From Acanthococcus lagerstroemiae (taxonomy: Eukaryota; Arthropoda; Insecta; Hemiptera; Eriococcidae), in the NCBI GenBank assembly GCA_031841125.1, contig CM063110.1:58999946-59063945 (forward strand): 64,000 nucleotides of DNA. The letters run 5' to 3'. Positions 10,850-23,699 of the stretch are shown here, one piece after another; position 1 is the stretch's first letter, and each line of letters begins with the position of its first letter. Below the pieces are notes generated by a model that saw only the letters and a list, made by a program, of their open reading frames with translations, did not search any database and had not been told where the DNA came from. The position numbers and the translations under genes are program-made.

Positions 10850-12550
10850 GGGAGAAAAAGCTCAAATTTTCCCAAATGAAAATAAAATTTTCAAGATCTT
10901 TGATTTAAAAAAATAAATAAATAACAGAAATATGTACTTTCCTCTTTTTCATCTGCTGTTACTAAATTTACCAAATCGGGAAAAATTTCAAATTATGGGT
11001 TTTATGTTTTTCAAATAAAAACTAGAATTTCGAAAGCGTTGAGCAACATAACAAAACAATTTGCAACATTTTTAATTTTGTTAAATAATGCTTTAATTCG
11101 CTAATTTTTATACAATTTCGAATTATTGCGAAGAAACTTTTCCAACTGAAAATCAAAGTTGTAAGATCGTAGAAAAAAGCAGCTTGCAACAGTTTCAGTT
11201 TTGCCAACTGCAGCTCCTACGTATTCACCAACTCTTGAAAAAATATCAAATTGTTTTCTGTATTTCTAAAAACTATAATTTTAGAGCGCAAACACAGAAA
11301 AAAATCTGGCAGCATTTGAGCATTTCTAATTCTGTTGACTGTAGCTTCTCAATTTACCAACTTGAGAAAACTAAATTTTTTTTAAATTTGCCAACTTTGT
11401 ACAATTTTAAATTATTATTGAGGGGGTTTCAAACTAAAAAAAAAAAATGTCTAAACCATTAAAAAAAAAAGTGTGTACTATTTATTTTATTTATTACAAC
11501 TTGTTGATGAACCTATTACTAATCCTCCCTTGCATATCCTAATCTCTATTGACTAACCAGCTTCTTTCAATTTTGTTTCCGAGCCGCTTAACAAAATCAG
11601 AAATTGTCAAATTAGCAGTGCGAATAGAGACAGAAAAAAAAAGAATACAACAAAAAAACAATTTAAAAAGAGTGAAACAAAAAGCAAAGTAGAAATACAT
11701 GGAACATTTTCACTTGTTGTCGTTGCAAAGAGTAAGAACTTTCGAAAATGCATACGTATTTAACTTCTTTCAATACAATCTTGCAGAATACACTAAATGA
11801 AAACATTTTCAACCGATAAAACTAAAATTTAAGATCGATTGAAAAGAAAACTGCTTGCTCACCATTTTCAAATTTTGCCAACTGCATCTGCTAAATATTT
11901 TCGAACACTTGAGAAATTTCATTTTTTTGTACTTCTAAAAAAAAAAAAGCATCAGAAAAAATCTGTCAGTACTTAAGCATTGGTAATTTTGTTAACTGTA
12001 GCTGCTCAGTTTACCAACTCAGAAAGATTTCAGATTTTTTTTTTTTGTTTCCCTAACTTGAGTCTCTAAATTCGCCAACTTTCATACAATTTCAAATTAT
12101 AGTTGAGGGAGGTTCTGACTGAAAACTAAAATTTCTATCTATCGATAAGAAAAAAAAGTGTGTACTATTTTCAATTTTATGAACTGCAGCTGTTAAATTT
12201 GCTAACTCTTAAAAGTTTTCAATTTGGTTTTTTCTACTGAAAATTAGAATTTCAAAATCATCGAGCTGTATTTAAAAAAAAGGGGGGAAGGAACAAAATT
12301 TGCCACATTTCACTGCAAGTTCTAAACCCATTAGCTTATAATACAATTTCAAATTGGTAGTGAAAGGTTTTTCTAAATGAAAACTAAAATTTCCAAATCA
12401 TCGAGCAAAAAATCTTTAAAATTAGTTGTGAAGGGTTTTCCCAACTGGAAACTAAAATTATAATCTTGAGAAATCTTACAATATTTTCGAGTTTCCAACT
12501 GCAGCTGCTCAATTTACGAGCTCTTTAATATTTCGAATTATTAGGGGGCT
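10850..12550. repeat. old, diverged AT-rich tandem array
   Basis: Two words alternate irregularly. One is 'caactgcagctgctaaattt' and its variants (near 11206, 11335, 11878, 11995, 12180, 12493). The other is 'caactgaaaactaaaatttc' and its variants (near 11020, 11150, 12120, 12235, 12375, 12445). Spacing is roughly 120-190 bp. No frame is conserved between units. Confidence 0.55.
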
Positions 12551-14050
12551 TAGCCGTCCCATGCTCCTCATGATTATTACCGTGTAAAGTCCTAAAGAAT
12601 CTTCACTGAGTTCAAATGAATTTGAATAAAGTCGAAATGAATTTTCACAGTCTGAAGAATTCTTTGAACTGGATAAATGAGTTCTAAATTCAGTCAACTC
12701 ATCTAGTAGGTACCTAACATGTGACTCCTCTTTGCACAGTGTTTATTAAATTCGGAATAGCCCCTCATGCGAACAGTTTCAAATTTACTGTCCACAGAGA
12801 TACATAAATTACGAAAACTTCATGATTTTCTCAAAACGGGCTCCTTTTAGAACTTTCAAACTGAAAAACACGTTAATTGATGGCTTATTTCGAGCTAAAG
12901 AATGCTAGGGTTCATTTTGCATGGATTTTTCCACTTTCAGTTGGTACTGTTCAACGAAAACGTGAGGCGTTGATGCAGTTTACCCTTTTGCTATACATTG
13001 CCTCATTTTGTGGTACTTCTAAGATTTCATAACCATTCATGATTTTTTTTTTTCACGACCGGGAGCATCGATGCAGTTTCTTCTTATTCGTCTGTCAGAG
13101 AGCGATAATCCATTTGTTGGAACTTAAGTTTTTTGTGACACTGCAATTCATCACAATCACTTCGACAATGTACCTAGTAAAGATGTATAATCTTCTGTCC
13201 TATTTTGAAAATCTCCACCACTTATATTTTCATTTTTTCGGGTTTACCAAACGTTTATTGTACAATAGCTTTGTCGTTTAGTGTAGTTATTTTTGCTTCG
13301 CTTTCCTTTCATTCATCTTTGTTAATTCGTGTAGTACATTATATGTAGGTACATATATGTACTTCGTTAACAAAAATAACAAAAAAAAAAGTACACTGCA
13401 ATGCGGATGCATCAGCTCTTTAGAATTAGGTCAACAGAATTTTATTATAGAACAAAGCACGTTCAACTTTGATTAGCAACGAGTTTTAGTGTAAAAAATG
13501 ATAAGAACGAACAAAGTTTTTGTTATTTTTCTCGTTTTTCGCCGGCAACATTTTCAGCGATACATGTAGTGTATGGTTAGCCGAGAACCTACTTAACCCA
13601 TAAAGAAAAAAATGTGTAAGAAAATTCTGCTCTGGATTTTCAAGTAGGTCGGTGCATTAAAATTTATCGATCTGCGTTTGCTTTCCACGTTTTTGATTTT
13701 CTGTTGCTGATCTGCACGACAAGATGAAGAGGAAAGGAAGTTGTGATTTACACCTTTACATAATTGTGCACGTGGAATCGTGGAATCGCGAAATCGGGTT
13801 GGAGCATTAGGGCGGTGAGTCCGGTCCAGTCGAATTGTGCTTGAACTTTAGCATAATTCCAAAATTATTTATTCTCCCCCCGTTATTCCTCGGGATGTGC
13901 CGCTGAATAACAAAGAAAAATCTTCGCCTGTTCGCCGACGTGTCCTCCAATTGTGGTGAAAATCCTCAGAATCAGGATTTCGCAATTTCCTCAAAATATA
14001 AATTGAAATGTTCCACTTGAAATTACCGACAAAATGATACCTCATAAGGT
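12551..14050. other. no gene recognised
   Basis: No recognised protein domain, RNA gene or repeat. The 80-codon T-rich frame 13039-13281 has no motif. Confidence 0.5.
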
Positions 14051-14229
14051 ATGTTTTAAAGAGACTGAGGCTGTTTGGGCTTGTCGTACTTTGGAGACTC
14101 TATCCCTAAAAGACAGCTAAACCTGCCGCCACTGCATACTGCTATAGAAGCAGCTGCGATAATGAGAGCTTATTGTCTGGACCAACCACACCTCCGGGCC
14201 CAATAAATAGGCCATGGAAGGATACGGGA

Positions 14230-15110
14230 GATGGCGAAGACGGTGGACAAATATTTTGAGATGTCGAGGGCCAGAATCGCGGTGGAATACTTCTTTTACA
14301 AGTCATACCGTGCAACGGTACCCACACGAGAGGCATGGGAAAAGAGGTGGCCAAGCCTGAACAAGCTTCTAGGAAAAGCACACGTGGTTTGCAGATGCCC
14401 CAAAGAATGTCCAAGGGGCAGGAATCGGAATTACGAATACAAAAGGCACTGAAAGCTATTCAATGGCACTGGGTGAGGGTGCCACTATCCTCCAAGCAGA
14501 GGTAATGGCGATCACCGTGGCTGTTGATAGAAGCTAGTAGAAAGGCCTTGTTAATAAGCGGATCTCTAGACAGTTAAGTGGCTATCAGTGGTACTATCGG
14601 CACACCAAACTACATCCTCGGTGGTTGCAGACTGCATCGAAAAAGTATACACCCTAGCTCAGGAGAACCGTGTCACCATACTACGGACACCGGGGCACTG
14701 CGGCGTAAAATGGAACATAATCGCAGATAAGCTAGCGAAGGTGGGCATAAAAAAGGAACGCCGAGTTTATGCTAGAGCTCGACAGAAAACATGATAGGCT
14801 CATGGTAGGACTACTAACTGGACATGGAGTTACAAGACACATGTGGGATAGAATAGCAGTGGCGAAAAGCAGCTCCTACGGGCACTGTGGAGAAGAGGAG
14901 GAAAGCTGGAAACCTCGTTTCACATAATGTACCAATGCCCAGTAATAGCTAGGGCAAGGTGCGAAGCATTAGGACTGGAGTATCCAGCCTCCAGTGAAGT
15001 CAAAGCGATAGTACTCAGCAAAATTCTCAGTTTGGCTGTATGGGTAAAAGTGAGGCTATTGAGCTGATCCTTAACAGAAACTTGAGGAAAGATGCAGGAG
15101 ACTACAAGGT
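14230..15110 (+). pseudogene. R1/Jockey-like LINE relic: RNase H and C-terminal zinc knuckle
   Basis: Around 14420-14520 the translation reads YSMALGEGATILQAEVMAI, the opening of a LINE RNase H domain (the E of QAE is the usual catalytic Glu). At 14588-14794 it continues VVADCIEKVYTLAQENRVTI and TPGHCGVKWNIIADKLAK, matching the GH.G..GN..AD.LAK signature with the first Gly of the usual GN pair region altered. From 14770 a LMVGLLTGHGVTRHMWDRI block leads to a C.HC...E....H....CP.....RC zinc-knuckle pattern near 14875-14965. Stops and frame changes separate these blocks, so it is dead. The RT part upstream is not recognisable. Confidence 0.85.
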
Positions 15111-17395
15111 CTGAGCATTCAGCGCATACTGGGCCACATCACAGACATACAAAGAAAAAAAAGAAGGTATATTTTCTTTAACTGTAGCCCCAAAACGGGA
15201 GGCTTGAACAGAGCTTGTACACTATCACATATAAGCCTTATATGGCAGAAAACTTAGAATTTTGAACATTCTGGAAGTATGTCAGCGAGCAGAAAGGATG
15301 CGCATCACTTTCGGACTTGTTTCTATACATCCTCTTTTAACAATTCTTGAAATTCTTTTCTCCCCCTCTACCAACCCAGATACTATAGTTTAAAATTTGT
15401 ATTTTTCTCTTGTTCTGTATTATGAGTGACTTCTTTAATTAAACTTCTTATGGACTTCCCCAGCCAGAATCATCGAATAGCGAAATATTTGTAAATTAGG
15501 AGGGAGTTTCAAGGCGGCCATAAAATTTGATGTTCCTACTGGTTTAGCTGTAAATCCGAAAATTATGATATCTGGAAAGTATTGATCCTTGAAATTATGA
15601 AATGCAATATGTATGTTGTTTTATACGTTTAAATGATCACTGTATTAGTTTTTGATAACGATTAGAACCTAATTTGCAAATTGAGGAATCTGAAAGAGGG
15701 CAGGACCTTAACATCCTTAAAAAATACAGTACAAATGTCATTTCACTGGTTATTAGGTTCATCAAATTCGATTTTAGTTTTAGTTCCAGTTTACCTTAGA
15801 AATTGTGGCATCTAGGCTTTAAAGGACAGGGTTGTGGGTTAAATTGACCAATAATCACAATATTTATGGATATCGTTACATAGATTTTAAGGTCGCTCTC
15901 TGAGGATTGAGGAATCTGGAGTGGACAATGAAGCGGAAATTGGAAACATTTGAAAAATTCAGTGTATTATACGTCATATTACAGGATTCTCAGCTTCGCT
16001 AAGCTCGATTTTAATATAATCCCAAAAAAATCTCATACTTAAACAAGCAATAAATATAAATGTAAATTTAAAAGACTGACAAATGCCGAAACTGTTACAT
16101 GCTAAGGACATGAGTGTACAAAAATAAGAAAAAAACTAGAAAAAAATAGACTGCTTCTGACCATCCCTTCCTCCCCACCCCATAGCTTGATCTGCTGATG
16201 GAGCACTTAATTTAGCTTGTACACTTTATTCTGTTCTGTCTTGTTTGTTTCATTTTATTCTGTTGTGTTTTGTTTGTTTATTTATGTTTTGTTGCGTTTT
16301 TTGTGGCCTCCTTCAATGTTTTTTATTTTTAAGTTTTTTTATTATTTTATTATTTTTTTAATTTTATTATTATTGAGCCACAGAGCTGCACTCTCGGGCT
16401 ATGCTCGGAAAAAGTTGCTATCTATATGTCGCAGAGGTATCCAGCAGCGGAAAGGTGGGTGAGGGTGTTGTTTATGTGCTTGTGGGAGTTGAAGAGGGCC
16501 AAAATTCGACTATGGAGGACGTGATGAGGTTAAAGGTTCTTTCTCATTATTTTAGTTAATCAATCATTATCAGGCTAAAAAAAATGTACATGAATTATCC
16601 GTTAACTGGTCCCACTGGCCACATCAATAGTTAATATGTTGAATATTTCCTCATTACAACTCATTAGGTCTGGATGAGCCAAAACTTCCGCCAGAGGATC
16701 GAAGGTTTCTTCAGTTTCAGATTGAGCCTAATTCAAAAATCGTGGTACCCACAGGAAGGGCTGATGGTCAAAATTACCTGAAGTACAATATGAGTACCTA
16801 ATCGTTAGTTTTTAGGGTCGTGGCATTCAATTTTGACATTCATTTGGCTTAAATTTTATGATAAAGACACAAGGGGTTGGGACGAAGTTATTTCTGAGAA
16901 ACGCGAGAAATAAAATCAACAAAGTATTTTTTTAATTTCAGCCTCACTTTCAACTTCTAATGTTTCAGTTTCCAAAATGAGTTTAACTGACATCAACGTC
17001 TTCAGTGATTTTTCACTTCAATGGCGGAATTTAAATTTTATACGATTGAAAAAAAAAGGTTGTGCATTTTTCAAGTTTAAAGTTTTGCACTGTTTTCGGG
17101 TCAGATCGTAAAATTTCGAAAAAAAAACTTTTTTCATCTCAAAGTTACCTTTTCAGCTGGATTTCAGGACAAATAAGAAACTAATATTTCTTTCTTCTGC
17201 CGGATGAAAAATTAAAGACTTCGAAATTTTATCTTGTGGAAGTCAAAATTCGAACCTGATTTTTTTACAAACATTTTTCTCATGATTTTCGCTCCATTTA
17301 GAACAGATTCAACGAAAGTAATGAACCTCTAGCTAAATATTGGATTCATTCAATCTCTAAGAAAACAAAAATTGGAGACAGATTTTTCTCTCCAG
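15111..17395. other. no gene recognised
   Basis: AT-rich. T-rich low complexity at about 16210-16380 yields an artefactual hydrophobic frame. Nothing else identified. Confidence 0.5.
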
Positions 17396-17399
17396 TTCA

Positions 17400-17690
17400 A
17401 TTATCATGTCTTTCAACTTTTCTTTTGATCCCGGGATCAATGCGATGTCATCCGCAAGTCTTAGATTATTCAGTCTATTTCCATTTATCAAAAGTTCTTT
17501 GTTTTCCCAGTTCACTCAGTTCACTTCCCTCATTACCTGTTCCAGCGCCGCATTGAGTAGAATTGCAGACAGGGGGTCGCCCGTTTTACCCCCCCCCGTC
17601 CACGACAAGGTATCGACCCGGTCGTTCTGTGACTATTCTCGCTTTCAGATCTAAATCTCCAGTGCATATTTTTGTGTAAATTATCCTGCC
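17400..17690 (-). pseudogene. LINE reverse transcriptase relic
   Basis: The minus strand reads, in order, LKARIVTERPGRYLVVDGG (about 17660-17600), a TGDPLSAILLNAALEQVMRE block (about 17580-17520) and NRLNNLRLADDIALIPGSKE (about 17480-17415). The LADD segment retains the paired catalytic aspartates. Frames change between the blocks. It is closely similar in style to the relic at 1-850. Confidence 0.85.
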
Positions 17691-19589
17691 TGGCTACTTT
17701 CTGCGCAGCACGATGCGAGCGTCTCAGGAACGTCGTTTGTCGTCTGCATACCTATACTTCTTGTACACGATCCTTTCAAACCCCCGTCCTTCTACTTTTT
17801 CTTCTTATTCTCATGACTTACTCTCCTTTGACTCCCTCGATCGGCCAGGCAGGACATCTGTTTAGTTATAGTTTACGTTTCAGCACTCTTGGTCATATTT
17901 GTTTTTACTATCGATCAATACAGGTGCTTTTTACACACTCTCGGATTTAGATTCGACTGCCCTCGCTGTGGTCCGAACTAAATACTTCTCTCGTCAAATC
18001 CAGAAAACCCGACTACACATGAAAAAGGTACTATTTATGCCGAAAACTTTGAGACATCCTGGAGCTTCTAAGTGAAGAGCTTTCAATAGGAATGAAAAAC
18101 TTCGATTCAGTAATTCGAAATACCCACGAATTGATATCCCACAAACGATAAATTGGGCAATGGATGTTGTCCTCTAAAAAAGAACCAGGGAGGGCCTCAA
18201 ATTCAAGAATGGATTTTTACAACTTCCTTAACATTGATCTGAGCAAAAAATATTTTTGTACACCTAGATTGTTATTCGATTCCACTGCAGGGATAGCGAA
18301 GAGTTTTTCTGGGAGAGGGGGCAAAAATTGTTAAATTTCCAACTGACTCAACTCAAAATTCCCAAGTATCAACATTTTTTTGTATTGGCTAAAAAAAAAA
18401 AACTAAAAACTTTGAAATTTTTTTTGACTTGTTGGATTTTTTAAACTTTTGATCCATTTACTAAAATCTTCCGACATAGACTTTGGGGGGGGGACAGGCT
18501 CCCCAAATGCCCCTTTAATCTCGTCTCTGTTCCTCTGTGCTCCCTTTGCGTAGCAATACGATGTTTTGTAAATGCTGCCTGGCATGAAGTGGGAAATCAT
18601 CGATAATTATGCAGCCAGGATCTGATAAATGTCCATTTGGCTGTGAAACATTGATAATATTTCTAACTGAGCGAGTGATAGCGGATACTAGAAGATTGAA
18701 AAAACCCTTTGAAATGCACACGGCGAGTCAGCGGCAGACAGAAGAGGGACAGAGCGAAGGCTCCGCACCGTTTATGAAACAGTCTAACCTACACTCCGGC
18801 ACATGCCAATATCCGATCGTATTCAGGCCAAACGACTCGCTCGAGTTTGAAAAGAAAGAAGAAAATAGAGCAAGAAAAGGAGAAATTAAAAATTCATAGA
18901 AATGTACGTGAGCCATGTGTTGCCAGTGAAACTGAAATTGCCGCCATGTGGGCACGTGTACTATAGGTAGTGCCTGCAGACCCACCGAGCGTTATTCGTT
19001 TTGAAAATTAGCACGCGTGTGAAACAGAAGTGGAATTTGGTTTTCATTTTTCACTTTTCCTTATTCTGTTTTCCCTTTTCTTTTTCTCTTTCCCTCTCCT
19101 TACTCTTCTGGTCTCTTCGTATTCTGTTTTCAAAATAAACGAAAACGAACTCCGGAAGGCTGCACGACTCGCAACACCGTCAGAGAATACAACTTCTCAA
19201 AACACCAGCTTTTGTTTATTTACTTTTTGCTTGTAAATTTTTTCCGCTGTACGTACTCGTAAAGTTCGATGTGGCGTGTGAAATGACGCGAGAGATAATG
19301 AAAGATGACGAATTTACTTACCAAAGTTTGAGCAGCGTTTTTATGCTGAAACAAAACAAAGTTCGAATTAGATTTTAAAGATGGTACGAAATTCGCGTAT
19401 TGATTTGTATATATCGTTTCAAGTTATTCGAAAAGAGACGTCAACTCGGACAGTACATGTGATCGGCAAACTTGTGCAGGTAGAGATGACGGAAGGAAAT
19501 CTTGAGTGGGGGAGGGGGTACAAGAACTTGATTATTGCCCTACTTTCTTCTTATTTCCGTTAGAAACCCAATTTTAATTCTTCTTCTTT
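17691..19589. other. no gene; contains one dispersed repeat
   Basis: About 18300-18480 ('ccaactgactcaactcaaaa', then 'gacttgttggattttttaaa') is a copy of the repeat at 46355-46600. The short overlapping frames on both strands near 18400-18990 have no recognisable domain. Confidence 0.5.
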
Positions 19590-20030
19590 AGGTGCCGTAT
19601 TTGATGCCAGACGTTGGTGATTGCGTTTTCGGACGCACGACTTTCCTGGGCAAGAGGGTAGTCGGGGTAGTTTGCGTTGCTTTCCCCACGGTTTTATTGC
19701 GTTAGAATTTGGCTTCTCTTTACCGAAGAGTGGGCAGTCGCAGTTCGCTTACACTAGCCACGTGGTTCACGATGGTGAGTAAGCCGTCCATGATGTGCAC
19801 ACGCACAGTAACAATCTCTCTGATCTGGTCGTAACACGCCCTGCGATTGTAATGCCTTGGTCACTTGCACTGGAGGGGGTTACAGAACATAGCCACAGTA
19901 CCAATTTTTCTAATCTGGTGGTAACACGTCCTGCGATTGTAACGCCTTGTTCGTGGGAAGTTGCGGGTGTTATAGAGTGCGCTGCCTTCCACCTTGATTG
20001 ATACTGTAGTCGCTATGTTCGCTAGTATGT
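19590..20030. repeat. dispersed repeat, copy 1 (pair with 47560-47970)
   Basis: Shares long blocks with 47560-47970 in the same orientation, including 'ggtaacacgtcctgcgattg', 'gttgctttcc' and 'ttgattgatactgtagtcg'. Within this copy a 90-bp unit is duplicated ('acagtaacaatctctctgat' at 19805, 'acagtaccaatttttctaat' at 19895). On the minus strand both copies encode similar short peptides (RTATAHS and RTAAALS contexts), so it may derive from a coding repeat. Confidence 0.6.
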
Positions 20031-20322
20031 TAGTGGAGATATTTTCAATTTTTTGAGAAAACTTTGATTATTATAAAAACTGCCGCGGCGGGAAACATTG
20101 CGCGCCAAGCGGGGTGCGGGGTGAGACTTTTAATATATTAATGAGGACCTCTTTCACTACAGCATCTCACAAGAAAACCTTCTCTAGAAATTCATTCGAA
20201 TAAAAAATACATCCCTTCTAAGCTGGACAGGAATATGTGCGTAAATACATTCATAAACTTAAAACGGAGTTCGATTTTTTTTTTTTTTTTGCAACTGGAT
20301 GACAAAATTTAGGCATGATGTG

Positions 20323-21000
20323 CAGAAATGGTCAAAATCCAGGAACTCCAAGATTTAAATGCAAAATCCTGTTGAAAAAGGATTTGAATTCAAAGTCTTA
20401 AATCCTTTTTAGAAAAGAATTTCAAATCCGAAATCTTCTCAATTTTCAAAATAATTGGGATTTTAAATCCAAAACCCAATAGTCTGAATTTCGACTTCTA
20501 AATTTCAGTAACTCAGCAGTAAGCACCCACGCAATCCACAATCTATAATTGGCTGAGGACGTTCGCATACAATTTCTGTTATCTATAGCTCAGCACTAGC
20601 TATTTGTAATCAGTAAAAGAGAGAAATTTTTAGGACTAACTTCTTACTTACTAACAGGTGACCAAATGAGCTTCCTTCGCGGTTGCAGAATACGACAACA
20701 AAAAGGATGTAAAACTATCAATAAGGTTTGATTTTCAAAATATCAACAAGTTCATGGTAAATTTTGTTAAAATTGATGAAATGAGGATTTTTAATGTGTT
20801 TGTCACAGAGCAGCGCTGCAAGCACCCTATTTTTGAATTTGGATTTTAATTATTTTTAGAATCATCAAAATGCAAATCCTTTGCTAGTAATTAGGAGTTG
20901 AATCCGAAATTTGTTTTGAAAAAGGATTTGAAATCCAAAATCAGGATTTTTAGAAATATGGATTTACAATGCCTGAGGACTTAAATCCTGCCCAACCCTG
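20323..21000. mobile_element. 678-bp hAT-type MITE with 8-bp target-site duplication
   Basis: The right end read in reverse complement is CAGGGTTGGGCAGGATTTAA, a typical hAT terminus. The left end starts CAGAAATGGTCAAAATCC, a decayed match. Flanks are ATGATGTG (20315-20322) and GTGATGTG (21001-21008), 7 of 8 identical. The interior repeats 'ggattt' and 'aaatcc' words, as hAT subterminal regions often do. No transposase is present. Confidence 0.65.
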
Positions 21001-21529
21001 GTGATGTGTGTGGTTTCCAGACATGCCGCGTAACTAGTCATATGTATGCCCACTTCCACCATCAGATGCCGCCCTTAACTCGAAAATTATGAAGATAATG
21101 AACGTAACGCACCTGAGAAAGTTATTCTTCAATTATTTTAATTTAATGCTTATTTTCATTTCGGTTTTCCCAGTTATCGATTATTTTAATTAAGAGTATT
21201 TTGACAGTTGGTCATTTATAGATTGCCGATTATTTTGATTATTAATAATTTCGTTTGCCTATGTATAAATTATTTCGATTATCGATGTATAAATTATTTT
21301 ACTTGCAGTAATATTTTAATGATTGACAAATTGATTCTGCCAATGGTTGATTATTTTGATTATTGATTATTTCATCAACCGTTTTTATAGAGAATTTCAG
21401 GGGGAATATTTTTTGTGAGATAACATTTTCTAAAATAATGTGTCATTTTTGAGAAAAACCGAAAAAACCGAATTTCAGAGATCTTAACTCTCTATCACGC
21501 GAAGGCTAGAGGGTGAAATGGGAGGCAGA
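21001..21529. other. AT-rich low-complexity stretch
   Basis: Irregular repetition of 'gattattttgatta' words from about 21130 to 21380. No gene seen. Confidence 0.55.
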
Positions 21530-21835
21530 GGCGAAAATTAATTTTCAGTTTGGGGGATGGAGAAGGAGAATTTGCCGACAAATATATTTTTTCAACTAAA
21601 AATTCTCCGACAAAATATTTTTTTAATTTGAAAATTTGCCGATTTTTTAAATTTAAATGTTTTTTAATTTAAACGAAATACATAAATAAACAAACGTTCT
21701 TCGAAAATGGAAAATTCAAATGAACAGTTTCAAAAATTTGCCGACTGCCAATTTATTGAAGGTGTTTCATCCCCCTCTCTTCAAGCACTCACATTTGCGC
21801 ACACATGCATACCTTAGTCTGGGAGGGTAAGCTGG
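21530..21835. repeat. dispersed repeat, copy 1 (pair with 22460-22835)
   Basis: Shares 'tttgccgacaaatat', 'tttgccgactgccaa', 'ttattga' and 'gggagggta' in the same order with 22460-22835. AT-rich and non-coding. Confidence 0.6.
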
Positions 21836-22459
21836 AAGGATGTTAGGGATACTTGAACACACAACCTCCTTTATACACATTAAGGTGGTCATTAATTACT
21901 CTTGGTGATATTTGTTCTGAATTTCCACTGATTTGTCTCCTAAATTGGTTCGAATAAAATCAAAAAACAAAACAAAAACCTACAAAGTTTCAGGCCGACC
22001 GGATTAGGGGAATCCGTGCCAGAAGCTCCTTTTCGTTCTTATGGGATAAACACATGGAGTTCTGACTTTTGTTCCAGACAAGATTTCCCTCCTATATTCA
22101 CCAGAACTATAAAGCCTGTAAATTAAACTATGTTAACATTTGTTATCTGATTCAGCTTATGATATTGAAAAATAAGTCTTTTGCTTTCAACTTTTAGATT
22201 TTGATAAAATGTTCAACTTTCTCAAATTTCAATCTCTCGGTCAAACATAGAAAATTTGGTAAGAACAGAATACTCATTGAAATTCGAAATTAAACGTTTG
22301 CTACCGGACCTTCAGATTTTCGAAATGTCTTCTACATTTCAGCTTTGTTTCAACCTTTCAGATAACGTTCGATACTCATCAGCTTGAAACCTTCGGCTTT
22401 TGACAGACTAGTCTCTGACAGAAGTCCAGGGTACTCCATTTTCAGGAACGAAATTTACT

Positions 22460-22835
22460 TTCAATTTGGGGAGATGGAGGAGAAAAATTTGCCGACAAAT
22501 ATGTTTTAAAATCTAAAAATTCGCTGATAAAATTTTTTTTTTAATTAAAAATTTTTGATTTTTTAATTTAAAAAAAAAATAAAAATAAATAAATAAATAA
22601 ATAAACAAACAAAATGTTTCTCTCGTTAACTATAGATTGGGTCCATATTAACTTAATGTTACTAGATGTGTGTTCAGACCACTCAGTCGATCTTTGTGTG
22701 TCAGTGTTTCTAATTTCCACTCAGTAAGCCGGTATTCAGTTACAGTTTCAAAATATGCCGACTGCCAAATTATTGAGGGACGAGGAGTTTCAATCCCTCA
22801 CACCCCCTATAGTTTTGTCCCTGACGGGAGGGTAC
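22460..22835. repeat. dispersed repeat, copy 2
   Basis: Matches 21530-21835. It also holds an A-rich/AAAT simple repeat at about 22570-22615 and about 100 bp of extra sequence. Confidence 0.6.
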
Positions 22836-22859
22836 GTACGAAGACGAGAAGGTGAAGAG

Positions 22860-23150
22860 TGAGTGAAGAGGAAGCGCGTGTCCGGCTATGGTGCACCCCA
22901 AATTCCAGGTTAGGGCTCGGTGAACGCTAACCTCGGTCAGTATAGGGGGTGCATGGTGACCCTTGCAGGATAGTGCGCACTGGAAACGGAACGGCGAAAT
23001 GGGGACTCGGGCCAGCCTTGGAATGTTCTTCTGGCCACTGATGCGATACTCGAAAGGGTAGTTTCCGAGGCCGGGAGTGCGGTGTCTCAGGAGCCACTTT
23101 GGCATGCGTGCATCGCCATAAGTCCACCAGACATTCTTCTGGCAATCAAG
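22860..23150 (+). repeat. GC-richer repeat sharing its 3' part with a SINE tail
   Basis: Positions about 23072-23123 ('gtgcggtgtctcaggagcca', then 'tttggcatgcgtgcatcgcc') match 36246-36296 in the tail of the long SINE copy. The upstream part, 22860-23070, has no other copy that I see. The frames on the minus strand reflect the higher GC content and have no known domain. Confidence 0.5.
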
Positions 23151-23240
23151 AGATCACATCCTACAACTTTTAAGAATAAAATCTTGATCAAATGGACTGC
23201 CATACAAGATTGCTTAAAACAAAATGATTTTCATGGAGCT

Positions 23241-23460
23241 TAGGGTCTGGTTGACCGAATGGATAGCGCCCTAATTTCGGAATCTGGAGGTCCGGGTTCG
23301 AGCCCACGTGAGCAACTCGTTACATTTCGACCTAGGTCGGTTTTTTGGCAAGCAGAGAAGAGAGCTAAGACAGCCCTAACAGCCTCCCCGACGTCTCTGA
23401 GGTGATCCTCGAAAGAGCGGATTCCAGGGTTTGGCTTGAGAGTAAAATTAGAAAAAAATA
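23241..23460 (+). mobile_element. tRNA-derived SINE, copy 1
   Basis: The tRNA-like head has a Pol III A box (TTGACCGAATGG) and a B box (GGGTTCGAGCC). The shared body follows ('gctaagacagccctaacagc', 'gacgtctctgaggt') and it ends 'attagaaaaaaa'. Target-site duplication is unclear for this copy. It cannot be a working tRNA gene: the acceptor stem does not close after the B box. Confidence 0.85.
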
Positions 23461-23599
23461 GCATTTTCCCCGATTAAAACTGTACAATTCTTGTACTACC
23501 TAATACTTGCTCAGAAGAATTAACTTCGTCTGCTTGTATCATTTTTTCAAACTTTCAATTTTTCAATGATATTAATGATATTGACCAATCATTAAATTT

Positions 23600-23628
23600 T
23601 ACTTATTTATTTATTTATTTATTTATTA
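23600..23628. repeat. TTTA microsatellite
   Basis: About seven TTTA units in a row. Confidence 0.9.
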
Positions 23629-23699
23629 TCTTTCGGCTAACACTAGGAACGTATACGCTAGTTAACCACAAGTACATATGTTTTTAAATTAAGCGTAGA

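Noticed and set aside
16217..16462. 81-codon very hydrophobic frame
   Set aside because: Low-complexity TTTTG/TTTA sequence; no coding signature.
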